DNA of 64,000 nucleotides from Candidatus Kapaibacterium sp. (lineage in GTDB: Bacteria > Bacteroidota > Ignavibacteria > Kapaibacteriales > UBA7675): NCBI GenBank assembly GCA_028284775.1, contig JANQRB010000132.1, positions 1 to 64,000 of the forward strand. Direction: 5' to 3'. A program made the position numbers and the translations under genes. Positions 37,288 through 49,500 of the stretch are shown piece after piece (the stretch's first letter is position 1; each line of letters opens with the position of its first letter). The notes below the pieces were generated by a model, which had not been told where the DNA came from, did no database searches, and saw only the letters and a program-made list of their open reading frames with translations.

Positions 37288-39363
37288 GTGTCCAGGGAAC
37301 TGATCGCCAAACAACGCCGAAAGGTTGAAACCTATCGCGGCCTGCGAAAGATACGCGCTGAAGCGGAGCTGGTGAAGCTGCTGGTAGATGACAGCAATGC
37401 CGAAGCTCTGGCAATCGCGGAGCAATCCATTGAACGCGCGCGCGGCCTTTTGAAGCGGGCGCAGGAGCGCGCTATGGCAACCGGACAATACGAAAGCGCC
37501 CTGGCATGGATTTTGCGCGCCAAAGCGCAGGCCTTGAGGAACAATTCCCGTATTGAAGATAGCCTGCAAGTCTTGGATGAGGCGATGCTTCTGTTTCGCA
37601 GGACCGGCGAAGAGCGCGAGTTGTTCCATTCGCATCTGTTCAAACACGTTCTGTTTCGCGACAGGAAAAAGCTTCCCGCGGCGCGGAGCGAGCTGGAATA
37701 CGCACTCGAACTTGGGCGCCAGCTTGGTATGGACTGGGAAGAAGCTGAAATACTGGGCGACCTGGGAACAATCAATCATTTTCTGGAAAATTACGCTACC
37801 GCGCGGGAGCAGTTTGAGCAGGCGCTGGAGCGTTTTCGCGTTCAGAAGGAGCGAAACTGGCATTCGGAAGTTACCGTTATTTATCACCTTGGCTATGTTT
37901 TCGAGTGTACAGGCGAATTGAACAAAGCCATTGCCCACTACGAGAAGGCGCTCGAGTTGGGCAAGAAGCATCCGGAAGCCGATCTCCTTTTGGTACTGCT
38001 GCACATGACCTGGATGTACGCCGGAGCCCGCATCAGCCTTGGCGAAACGACGCAGGCCCTGGAAATACTGGAGGAATGGGGAGCAGTGTCCCGGCAGGCA
38101 ACCCTGGTGTATCCGGAGGCAAGCTTTCTGGAGCTGACATCAAAGCTGTGCATAAGCACCGGCCGCTATGTTAAAGCATACCGGAGCGCGGCCCGGGCGC
38201 GTAGCCTTTACGAGGGGATTGGCAATGAGGGGGGCATAGCGATGACTCAGGTTGCAATCGGCAGAATTTACGCCAGCTGCGGCGAAGAGGATATCGCGGA
38301 TATCTATTTTTCTGCCGGCATCACACTCTTCGATGACATTTATGCGCGTCACCGTGGCGAAGACATGAGCATGCTCTGTACTTCGTTGTCGACCCTGGCG
38401 CACTTTGCGAGCCATCATATTGATGTTGACAGATACCTGTCGCTTTTGAGTGAAAAAATCGACAACTATTCCCTTCAGGCTGATAAACGCAAAGATATTC
38501 TCCTTCGGCAATGCGTCGGCCTGTTGCGAGCCCTGAAGGGCGACGCCGACTCTGCCTGCGCTGAGCTGGAAAAGGTCATTGAAATGAGCATCAGGCTCGG
38601 TTACGTTGAATTTCAATGCGACAATCGTTACCACCTGGGCTGTCTTCTTGCCGATCGCGGCGACATCGACAAGGCGGCCACACATCTGGAGGAGGCCTTG
38701 AAGCTGGCGCAGCGCTCCGGTCGCAGGGACACGGAACGACACATCCACCGGCGTTTAGGGCAATTATATGCAAAGAGCGGCGACACAGATAAGGCGCGGC
38801 AGCACCGACAAAGCGAACAATCGCTGATGGATCAGACCTATAGTCCGCAGGTGCGCCTGCAGCTCAAACTACTTCACTGCGAAGCGGAGCTGGAACGCAA
38901 CAGGCACGACATGCAGCACTTAAGGACAGAGCTCGCGAGTGCGCAGGAAAACGCCGCTGCCCGGCAGCGCCTGCTCGATTCGAAAAACGAGCATACGGCG
39001 CACCTGAAAAAAGTACTCGGCAAGGTTGCCGCCGCCTTGCGCCAGCGTGACAAAGACTCGACCTTCCGTCCGCTCATTGCCGATATCGAAGCGGCGACAG
39101 CCGACGAAAGCTGGCAGGAATTCGAAGAAGAAGTTCGCGACCACGATGAAGCCTTTATGCAGCGTCTGTTACAGAAGTATCCCAAGCTTACCAGCGCGGA
39201 GCAGCGTGTTTGCGCTCTGATTCGTATTAACACTACCACGCGGAATCTGAGCCAAATGTTAAACGTCTCGACACGAACGGTGCAGGACTACCGTTATCGC
39301 ATTCGCAGGAAAATGAATTTGCCGCCGGATGAAGATCTGAATGCTGCAATTCTGGCGATCTGA
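37288..39363 (+). CDS. TPR-coiled-coil-LuxR transcriptional regulator (paralog 2)
   Basis: 691 aa. The GTG start at 37288 is preferred over a GTG at 37201 because it restores the conserved M-x8-[LR]-R spacing of the paralogs (SRELIAKQ then RRKV); translation from 37201 would add 29 residues with no paralog counterpart. TPR-type repeats span most of the protein (YATAREQFEQALERFRVQKE, ELNKAIAHYEKALELGKKHP and DKAATHLEEALKLAQRSGR are clear units). Then follows a coiled coil (LLHCEAELERNRHDMQHLRTE) and a HTH ending in TRTVQDYRYRIRRKMNL. Cytoplasmic regulator. The motif pair and the 4446-aa giant gene follow on the same strand. Confidence 0.87.
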   Translation: MSRELIAKQRRKVETYRGLRKIRAEAELVKLLVDDSNAEALAIAEQSIERARGLLKRAQERAMATGQYESALAWILRAKAQALRNNSRIEDSLQVLDEAMLLFRRTGEERELFHSHLFKHVLFRDRKKLPAARSELEYALELGRQLGMDWEEAEILGDLGTINHFLENYATAREQFEQALERFRVQKERNWHSEVTVIYHLGYVFECTGELNKAIAHYEKALELGKKHPEADLLLVLLHMTWMYAGARISLGETTQALEILEEWGAVSRQATLVYPEASFLELTSKLCISTGRYVKAYRSAARARSLYEGIGNEGGIAMTQVAIGRIYASCGEEDIADIYFSAGITLFDDIYARHRGEDMSMLCTSLSTLAHFASHHIDVDRYLSLLSEKIDNYSLQADKRKDILLRQCVGLLRALKGDADSACAELEKVIEMSIRLGYVEFQCDNRYHLGCLLADRGDIDKAATHLEEALKLAQRSGRRDTERHIHRRLGQLYAKSGDTDKARQHRQSEQSLMDQTYSPQVRLQLKLLHCEAELERNRHDMQHLRTELASAQENAAARQRLLDSKNEHTAHLKKVLGKVAAALRQRDKDSTFRPLIADIEAATADESWQEFEEEVRDHDEAFMQRLLQKYPKLTSAEQRVCALIRINTTTRNLSQMLNVSTRTVQDYRYRIRRKMNLPPDEDLNAAILAI

Positions 39364-39442
39364 CGCAGTCCCGCTGCAACATGCGCCGATTCCGATGTAC
39401 AAAGTGCGCAACCTGAAAGCTCCACCAGTATGCTTCAGACGT

Positions 39443-39482
39443 TTTGTCGTAGCAATGTTACGGCCATTGCATCATAGTTTTG
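39443..39482 (+). promoter_or_regulatory. Composite promoter-like motif, first copy at the FG-GAP giant
   Basis: TTTGTCGTAGCA, three bases, TTACG, 12 bases, then TAGTTTTG (39475-39482), a full match to TAnnTTTG. It lies 80 bp beyond the end of TPR-LuxR paralog 2. Confidence 0.65.
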
Positions 39483-39880
39483 TATTCAGGAACCCGGTGG
39501 ACTTGTTACGGTAGCTGAAGCCGAATTCGGCAACGGTGTCCGAACCTCTTCCGCATCCTTGTTGTCTGGTCAAAGGCCGGGCGGTGCAACAGGAATATTC
39601 TTCATGTATTCTCGAGTGGAAGGTCTTAACCGGCCGTCGCCTCCTGCGTCGCGCTGCGGGATTTCCCTTGCTCCTTGCACTTTGCCGGCTCTTTGGCCGG
39701 GCTCTTAATGCAACGGTCAGCCCCGCCGTATTGTCGGGCCCGGGCTCTGCGGCGCTCGCAGCGGAAAATGAAATTCTACGAACGGACTCCGCTCAGATCA
39801 TAGCGTAAGGGGCGACGCGCGCAGCCTGAGTGACGTCCGTTTCGTTGACGGACTTGCATTCCTTATCAAACTACAGTCCA

Positions 39881-39920
39881 TTTGTCGTGACAGTGTTACA
39901 TCGAGGATGATCTAGCTTTG
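39881..39920 (+). promoter_or_regulatory. Composite promoter-like motif, second copy at the FG-GAP giant
   Basis: TTTGTCGTGACA, three bases, TTACA, 12 bases, then TAGCTTTG (39913-39920), a full match to TAnnTTTG. TGT-N12-ACA gives the upstream part dyad symmetry. The gene start is about 670 nt downstream, so the leader would be long. Confidence 0.65.
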
Positions 39921-40194
39921 CGGATACTTAAAGACAACTGAAACTCGGCAGATAGGCTCCGATGGCACGGCGCTGATCATACCGGCACGGATCATCCCGG
40001 TGCTTTCGAACCTTCTGCCGGGTTTCCTTTCTCTCGCGATCCTAAGGGCGGGAGTTCCAGGCTCCCGGAATAATTCTCATTAACAAACCCGCGTACCCTT
40101 TCGGCCGGCGTCACAGACCTCGCGCCGCGGCTATCCGCTTGTCTTCAGCAAATGGCCGGGCTCACTGCTGGTGCTTTTTAGACAAATAATAAGT

Positions 40195-40502
40195 TTCTGC
40201 TCCTCCCTTTGGGGCAAGGGGTGAGGCGCGGACTGAGCGCCGAACGAGGAAGGCTTATGAGAATTTAAGGGCTTGTTAACACCCCTAACCTCTCTTTCAA
40301 AACGAGGGGAATCTGAAAGGAATCAACTTGAATGACCATAAGCTTTTTTAACAAAGTTTCTTACATGTTTTTCTCCCCTTGAGGTAAGGGTGTGGGTCGT
40401 GGCTGAGCGCCGAACGAGGAGGGATTATGAGTATTTAATGACTTCCTAATTCCCCTAACTCCTCTTTCAAAAAGAAGGGAAGCTGAAAACAACTTATTTG
40501 AA
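40195..40502. repeat. 170-bp-spaced duplication in the leader of the FG-GAP giant gene
   Basis: Two imperfect copies (about 40195-40332 and 40369-40502) share order and sequence. Each has a CTCCC(C/T)TT start, an identical TGAGCGCCGAACGAGGA core (40234 and 40404), a TTATGAG(A/T)ATTTAA segment, CCCCTAAC and CTCTTTCAAAA near the end, and an AGGG-A-type close. The C-rich start and G-rich end are inverted relative to each other, as in short palindromic MITE-like intergenic elements. No protein is encoded. Confidence 0.65.
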
Positions 40503-40592
40503 AAAGTGCGAGTCTGGAAATCTCTGGGATCCTGCAGCTGCTCCAATACGCGGATGTTAAGCGATCCAGCTACAGAATTAAGGTGAATGACT

Positions 40593-43500
40593 ATGAAGTT
40601 TAATAAACATCAAATCCATGCCCGTCTCCTGCGCCGTTTGCGGAAAACCATCCGGCGCCTGGCGCGTTATTGCTTTGCGGCAAACGGGCGTCAAACGATC
40701 ATCCGTGCCATTGCGCGTCTGAAAAAACGTCTCGCTAAACTGACTTCCAGGCTCAATCCTCTCAGGCGACCGCTCCAGTTGACCCTCCCCGCCCTTGCTC
40801 TCTGGCTGGGAACTCACCAGGCGCTGCAGGCCCAGACGCCGATAATCTCCAGCGTAGGTCCCCAAGCCAATGATCCGAGCGTTGTCAGCACGGCCAATAT
40901 CCAGGTCGTGTTTAACACCACAATGAAGTCCTCGTCGATTACCGGGTCCACGATACGTATTTACGGCTCGCAGAGCGGATTCCTGAGTGCGAGCGGCGTA
41001 TTCAGCGGCAACAGCCTGCGCGTCTTTGATCCCGATGTCGACTTTAAAGCGAATGAAACAATTTCCATCACAGTAACGACCGATGCTGAAAGTTCCGGTG
41101 GCGATAATCTGGCCGCTCCCGAGGTCTGGCGCTTCCGCGCGGGCGTGGAACGCGGCTCGGGGCTGTTTAAGGAAGTATCGTTAACGGCCATCAGGCGCAG
41201 CGCTATTGCCCTGGGCGATCTTGACGGCGACGGTGATATCGACGCCATTGCGGCGCGTGAATCCAGTAACACTCAGGAGATTTTATTAAACAATGGCGAT
41301 GCAAGCTTCAGCTCGACTTCCCTTGGCGGACGCCACAGCCGCGATATCGTGCTGGACGACTTTAACGGCGACGGCGCGCTGGATGCCGTGATCGCCAATG
41401 AAAACATCGGTTTGCAGGAGATTTGGCTGGGCAATGGCGACGGTACCTTTGCGACCTCAGCCATTGGCGGCTCGGACAGCTTTGGCGTTGCTTCGGGCGA
41501 CCTCGACGGCGATGGCGATCAGGATGTGGTTATCGCCAATGACGATGATCAAAGCCAGAAAATCTGGTTAAACAACGGCGACGGCAGCTTTAGCATCAGC
41601 AGCTTCGGTGGGGGGAAAAGCAGGGGCGTAGCCATCGGCGATCTTGACGGCGATCAAGACCTCGATGTCATTATCAGCAATCGCGGCAACAGCAATAACG
41701 CCCAGGAAATATGGTTGAACAACGGCGACGGCACATTTACGAGCAGCAGCTTCGGCGGCGGCAACAGTCGGCGCGTCGCTTTAGGCGACCTGGATGATGA
41801 CGGCGATCTGGATGCAATCATCGCCAATTACAACGAGGCGCAGGAAGTCTGGTTAAACAACGGCAATGCCAGTTTTCAGAGTTTTACCTTCGGGGCGGGC
41901 AAAAGCGAAGACGTCGCCCTGGGTGACCTGGATGCCGACGGTGATCTCGATGCCGTGATTGCCAATTACAATGAAGCCCAGGAGATCTGGATCAATGACG
42001 GCGAAGCTGCCTTTTCCAGCCGGGATTTCGGCGGTGGCAAGTCCCGTGGTGTCGACATCGCCGATCTGGACGGCGACGGCGACCTGGATGTTTTCCTGGC
42101 CAACTACTCGACCTCTTCGCAATCGCAGGGCAGTCTCTGGCTGAATTTCTCCGATATGCCGGAAGTTGTTAATGTCGACCCGGCCGCGAACGCTAGCGCC
42201 GCGCCTCGTAACGCCGACATCGTCATCGAATTCGACGACAGCATGGACAATAGCACGCTGACGACGGCGACCCTCCCCTGGGATGGCAACCTGATTGTGC
42301 GCGGCCGGCAAAGCGGTTATCGTTCGGGCGATGCCGTGATAAGCTACGGCGGCAAGAGCGTCACCATCAATCCCGCCGCCGACTTTTATCCCGGTGAAAA
42401 AATTACCGTCAGCGTCAAGGAAGCTCGTAACTCGCTCTGCGCGCCGCAGCTTGAAACGGAAATTTTCAGCTTCCGGGCCACGGTGGAAGGCGGCTCGGGT
42501 GTTTTTAGCGAATCGACCTTTGATATTGCCGCCATGTCGGATGTCACCCTGGGCGATCTTGACGGCGACGGCGATCTCGATGCTGTCCTCACCTCCGATA
42601 GCCACGAGCACCATATCTGGCTGAATAACGGCGACGGCAGCTTCACGAGCTCTGCATTCGGCAACGGACAATATCGCCGCGCCGAGCTGGGCGATCTTGA
42701 CGGCGACGGCGATCTCGATGTCATCCAGATCGCGTATCTCAGCAACACCAATGCTATCTGGCTCAATAACGGCGACGCCACCTTTAGCAGTTCGCGGTTC
42801 GGCGGCAATTCCAATACCAAGGACTTTGACCTGGGCGACCTTGACGGCGACGGCGATCTCGATGTGCTCTTTGCCAATCAGAGCAACAGTTTTGGCAACG
42901 AGATGTGGTTAAACAACGGCGATGGCAGCTTTGCCACATCATCCTTCCACACAGGCATCAGCCAGGCTGTGGCCATCGGTGACCTTGACGGCGACGGCGA
43001 TCTTGATGCGTTAATCGGCAGCAAATCCGGCGAAGCACATGAAATCTGGTTGAATAACGGCGACGCGAGTTTTAGCATCGCCACCTTCGCCGACGGCGGC
43101 ATACTAAGAGAAATCGTCCTGGGCGACCTTGACGGCGACGGCGATCTGGACGCCCTTACTGCTCTGGCGACGGGGCAGGGGATCTGGATAAACAACGGTG
43201 ACGCAAGCTTTAGCAGCAGCTCCGCCGGAAGCTATGACAGCCGGGGAGTGGAGCTGGGCGATCTCGACGGCGACGGCGACCTGGACGCCGTCATCTCCAA
43301 TCGGGATAATCCTCAGGAAATCTGGTTGAACAATGGTGATGCCAGTTTTGCTGTGCGCACTCTCGGCTCGGGTCGAACCGACGGACTTGACATCGGCGAT
43401 CTGGATGGCGACGGCGACCTGGATGTCGTCATTGCCCATGAAAACGTTTCGGGCGAGACCAAGCAGCCGGCCGATATCTGGTTTAACCAATCGCCGCCGA

Positions 43501-46500
43501 AGCTGGTCTCGACACTGCCGAGCGAAAATGATATCGATGTGGCGCATAACGCATCCATCACGCTCAACTTTGACAAGGCGCTCGACGCGGCCAACTTTGC
43601 GGCCGATACACCGCCGGCAGACGGCGATGTGATAGTCTACGGCCGGCAAAGCGGCTTTTTCGATCCGGGCGACGATTTTACTTTTTTCAGCGGCGACACA
43701 AAAGTACGATTCGAGGCGGCCACGTCATTTCGTCCCGGCGAGGAAATTACAGTCACCGTTAAAGACGCTCCTAATACGAAGGGCGAGACAATGCCGGCGC
43801 CCTATTCCTTCGGTTTTCGCGCGGCGGTCGACGGCGGATCGGGTGAGTTCCTGGAGCGGGCCTTTCACACGGACGGCAGCCGGGACGTTGCTCTGGGCGA
43901 CCTCGACGGCGACGGCGACCTTGATGCTTTAATCGTTCAGCGCCATGACAATAATCACATGCACCTCTGGCTGAATAATGGCGACGGCAGCTTTGCCAGC
44001 TCGACATTACAACTGGTTACCTTTGCGCAGAACGCCGCTCTCGGCGATCTTGACGCGGACGGCGACCTCGATGCCGTCGTGAGCCAGGGCGGCGGATTCA
44101 CAAATCTCGTATTCTGGAACAACGGCGATGCGACATTCTCAACAGCTTCTATCGGCAGCAACAGCAATACTCGCGGCCTTGCGCTCGGCGACCTGGATGG
44201 CGACGGTCACCTGGATGTCATTTTCGCCAGTCAGAGCAATAAACAGCAGCTTATCTGGTACAACAATGGCGATGGCAGCTTCAACACCGCCGTCTTCGGC
44301 ACGCATTCCAGTAATGACGTCGCCCTGGGCGACCTTGACAGCGATGGCGACCTCGACGCGATTATTGCCAACGGCGATGATCAGGCGCAGGAAATCTGGC
44401 TGAACAACGGCGACCGCAGCTTCACCAGCTCGACCTTCGGTGGAGGCAACAGTAAAGGCGTTGCGCTTGGCGACCTTGACGGCGACGGCGACCTCGACGC
44501 GGTCGTCACCAACAGCGACGGCCTCAGCGGGCAGGAAATCTGGCTGAATAACGGCGACGCGAGCTTTGCATCGAGCTCCTATCATATCGCAAACGCGGTC
44601 AGTGTCGCCTTTGGCGATCTCGATGATGACAAGGATCTCGATGTCATCCTGGCCAATAGCAATGAACCCCAGTCCATCTGGTTCAACAACGGTGATGCCA
44701 CCTTCACGAGTAGCAGCGGGGGCAACAGCACGGGCAGCAGTACTGGCCTCGCCCTGGGCGATCTTGACGGCGACGGCGATCTGGATGCCATCATCACTAA
44801 TCACGTCGGCTCGAATCCCCACGAAGATGAAATCTGGATCAACCGCGAAGCGCCGCGAATTATCAGCCTCAACCCGACGACCAACAGCAATTCGGCGGTG
44901 AGTGAAAGCGATATCGACATCGTCTTCAGCGAATGGATGCAGAGCACGACCGTGGTCACTGCCGTCGATCCGGCTGACGCAACTATCCTGGTCCACGGCA
45001 GCCAGAGCGGCAATATCTCGACCAATGCCGTCCTGAGCGCCACGGACAACCATTCCCGTGTTAACATCGACCTTGCCGGCGCTTTCAAGCCGGGCGAGCT
45101 TATCACTCTAACGCTCAGTGGCATCGTCTCCGTTGAGGAATTAGCCCTCCCAAAGTCCCTGTCCTCATTTCGCGCCGCCACTGCACCGGCCTCCGGCTTC
45201 TTTGCCGGACCGACCTTCAGCGGCGGTAATCAGGATGTCGATTTCGGCGACCTTGACGGCGACGGCGACCTGGATGCCTTTGTCGTTAACTCTTTTTCAC
45301 AGGACATCTGGCTTAACAACGGTGACGGAACTTTCGCAAGCAATGCCGTCGGTACTTCGCGCGGTGTAGCTGCGGCCCTTGGCGACCTCGATGGCGACGG
45401 CGATCTGGATGCCGTGGTTGCCAATGAAAGTTTTAATCGCAGCACAATCTGGCTGAATAATGGCGATGCAAGTTTTGTGACCTCCGAGTTCGGCCAAACA
45501 GATCCCAGCGCTGATGTCGCGCTTGGCGATCTCGACGGCGACGGTTTTCTCGATGTAATTGTTCTGTCCGGCACCAATAGTGCCGGCAATGAGCTCTGGC
45601 TGAATAATGGCGATGCCAGTTTCAGCAGCAGCGAATTTTCGACCAGGGCCGAAGCGGTCGAAATCGGCGACCTCGATGGCGACGGCGATCTGGACTTCGT
45701 CCTGGCCGATGCGGATTTTCCCAATGAGCTCTGGCTGAACAATGGCGACGCAAGCTTTGCGAGCAGCACCCTGGGCTCTGACGATAACAGAGACGTCGCC
45801 ATTGGCGACCTTGACGGCGATGGCGATCTCGATATGATCTTCGCCAAATTTTCGGCCGATGGCGCTGTTCTCCATTCCAATAATGGCGATGCGAGCTTCA
45901 GCATTTCGACCCTGCCCGGCAGCGACTTTATGAACGCGGTCAAACTGGGTGATATCGATGGCGACGGCGATCTCGATGCGATTCTCGGCGCCAACCTGGG
46001 TGAACCGATTGCCTTGCTGAATATCGGCGCGGGAGCCTTCGTGCAGCGCAGTGTTTCTTCTTCTCGCCGCACACGTGATCTGGATCTCGGCGATCTCAAC
46101 GGCGACGGCGTCCTCGACCTGGTGCTGGCGAACTATTTCAGCACATCGGATATTCTCCTCGGTCAGCCGACCCCGCTGATTGTCGACGTCGATCCGCAGA
46201 TCAACGCCGTTGCCGCATCGACCGGCGCCAATATTGAAATCGAATTCAGCGTGCCGATGGACACGGCCACCCTGCGCAGCTCGACTGCCAGCACAAAGGC
46301 CAATCTCTTTGTTTACAGTGCGCAGAGCGGTCAGATCACGACCCAGGCGACCATCTCGTATGCCAGTGGCAATACGATCGTTGTCATCGATCCGGCGGAA
46401 AGCTTTAAGCCCGGTGAAGAAATCATGGTGACGGTCACCGGCGCGCAGAGCGCGATCAATGCGCCGCTTGCCAATGCCTATGTTTTTGCTTTTCGCGCCG

Positions 46501-49500
46501 CCGCGCAGAGCCGCGTAGGCGACTTCTCAAGCTCTACATTCAGCGGCAGCCAGAGTCAGGGCGTGGCGGTCGGTGACCTCGACGGCGACGGCGACCTGGA
46601 CGCCGTTATCGCGAACGATGCCGATCAGGCTCAGGAAATCTGGCTCAATGAAGGCAGGGGCTGTTTTACCACTGACAGCTTCGGTGCCGGCAACAGCCGG
46701 GACATCGCACTTGGCGATCTCGACGGTGATGGTGATCTGGATGCTGTCGTTGCCAATTATGTCAACCAGGCCCAGGAAATCTGGCTGAATAATGGTGACG
46801 CGACTTTCAGCAGCTCCACCCTTGCTTCGGGCAGCAGTACCGGCGTGGCCCTGGGCGATCTGGACGGCGACGGCGATCTGGATGTCGCTATCGCCAACGG
46901 CAACAACCTCGACAGCGAACTGTGGTTAAACAACGGCGATGCGAGCTTCAGTACTTCGGACGCCTTCGATGCCCTCGCCCTTGATCTGGCCCTTGGCGAC
47001 CTGGACGGTGACGGTGACCTGGATGCCGTTTTTGCCAAGAATTTCGGGCAAGCCCAGGAAATCTGGTTCAACCAGGGCGATGCGAGTTTTGTTAAGGAGA
47101 CCCTGGGCGGCGGATTCAGTCGGGGCCTTGCTCTCGGCGACCTGGACGGTGACGGTGATCTGGATGCCATTGTCGCGAATGACAATCAGGCCGACGAGAT
47201 TTGGTTGAATAATGGCGACGGCAGCTTTACGAGCAGCAGTTTCGGCGCGAGCGGCAGCCGCGATGTCAGGCTCGGCGATCTCGACGGCGATGGCGATCTG
47301 GATGCGATAATTGCCAAGCACAATGCCGCGGAGGAGATCTGGACCAATAATGGCGACGGTAGCTTCAGCAGTTCTAGTTTCGGCAGCGCCGCGGCAAGCA
47401 CTGCGTTGGCCATCGGCGATCTGGACGGCGACGGCGTGCTCGATATCATTGTGGCCAATGGCGGCGACAATCGGAATGATATCTGGTTTTCCGCGGCCCA
47501 ACCGCGTGTTACGGCCTTCAGTCCTTCGACGCATGCCATTGCCGTTGCACGGGACGCCGACATTGTGATTGACTTCAGCACGGCGGTCGACAGCGCCGCA
47601 TTGACGAGCGCAAGTATTCCAACCCAGGCCAGCTTGATCGTTTACGGCATGCAGTCGGGCTACCTGAACACTACGGCAAGTATCTCATCCACCAATGGTG
47701 ATACCCGCATCATCATCGATCCTGCCGCTGAGTTTTATCCCGGTGAACAAATCGATGTTACGATCAAAGACATCACCGGCTGGCCCGGCGGCGGGCTGAT
47801 GAAAGATCCCGTCAGCTTCGGCTTTCGCGCCGCAGTCGATGGCGGTCCGGCTACATTTAACCTTGTCGCGCTCAGCGGCGGTGACTTCCCGGTGGCGGCG
47901 CGCTTCGGCGACCTGGACGGCGACGGCGACCTGGACATCTTTCTCGCCAATAACAGTTATGAACCCTCGAATGTCCTGCTTAATAATGGCGACGGTAGTT
48001 TTGTCACGGTAGCCAATACTTATAAAATGTTCGGCACGGATGTCGCGCTGGGCGATTTGGACGGCGACGGCGATCTGGATGCCCTCATTGTCAGTGGCTA
48101 TGGCGAACCGGCCTTGCTGTATGTGAACGACGGAAGCGGCTCTTTCAGCGAAAGCGAGATCGGCGGCAGACTGGACAGACGCGGCGTGGAATTCGGCGAC
48201 CTTGACAGCGACGGCGATCTGGATGTAGTCGTGGCAAACTATGGTGGGGGGCCCTATAACGGCGGGACGGAAATCTGGCTCAATGAAGGTAACCTGAACT
48301 TCACGCAACGCTATGTCGGCGGCGACGGCGCAAGCCTGGACGCGGCCGTGGGCGACCTGGATAAGGACGGCGACCTCGACCTCGTCATTGTCAACAAATA
48401 TGAAGCGCATCAGCTATTATTAAACAACGGCGACGGAATCTTTAACGACGCAAGCTTCGGCCCGATCGGCGGACTGGACATTGCCCTGGGCGATCTTGAC
48501 AGCGACGGTGATCTCGACTTTGTCGTAGCCAATAAAAATCAAGCCCAGGAGCTCTGGCTGAACAACGGCGACGCGACTTTTGCCTCAAGCCTTTTCGGAG
48601 ATGTCGGCAGCGACAGCCAGGGCGCCGATTTCGGCGATGTGGACGGCGACGGCGATCTCGATGTCATCGTAGCCAACAAAAATCAGGCGCAGGAGCTCTG
48701 GCTTAATAATGGCGACGCGACTTTTACGAGCACTACCATCGGAACGGGTCAGAGCGTAGGCCTTACAATGGGCGATGTGGACGGCGACGGCGACCTGGAC
48801 GCGCTAGTGGTTAACAGATTCGGTTCGCCAATGGAGCTCTGGTTTAATCATCCCACGCTGCAGATCACTAACCTGAGTCCCTCTACCAATGCAAATGCCG
48901 CGCCGCGCGACGGGGATGTCGTCATTGAATTTAACGATGCCGTGGACGCGTCCACGGTAACAGGCGCCACGATTACGACCAACGCCAATTTGATCCTCTT
49001 CGCTTCACAGACCGGACATATCACGACCTCGGCGAGCATCACGCTCAGCAACGGCAACACCCGCGTGATCATCGATCCGGCCGAAGATTTTCGTGCGGGC
49101 GAAGAGATTGCACTGACGATCAGGGACGTCCGGAATGAATTGGCCGGCCTGCCGATTCCGGCGCCTGTTGTTCACAGTTTTCGCGCAGCGGTCGATGCCG
49201 GTTCGGCCCTCTTTGCCCCGCGGCCGCTTGCGCTAGGCACTAATACAAACGATATAGCGTTTGGCGACTTTGACGGCGACGGCGATCTGGATTTTGTCAC
49301 TTCCTCCTATACGGCCAGCGAATCACGCGTCTTTCTTAATTATGGCGATGGAAGTTTTACGCCCCAGCTCCAGACATTCAACACCTGGACAAATGTGGCT
49401 GCCGGTGATCTTAACGGCGACGGCAAGCTGGATATCATCGCTTCCGGTAACAAGTTAATCGACAACCTGAACGTGGAGGTATTGCTGAATAATGGTGACG

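Noticed and set aside
41853-42671. Long minus-strand frames inside the FG-GAP giant gene (also 44139-45053, 45230-46099, 51-53 kb)
   Set aside because: They are antisense shadows created by the repeated codons for the Asp/Gly calcium loops; they have no ribosome-binding sites and repeat with the module period.
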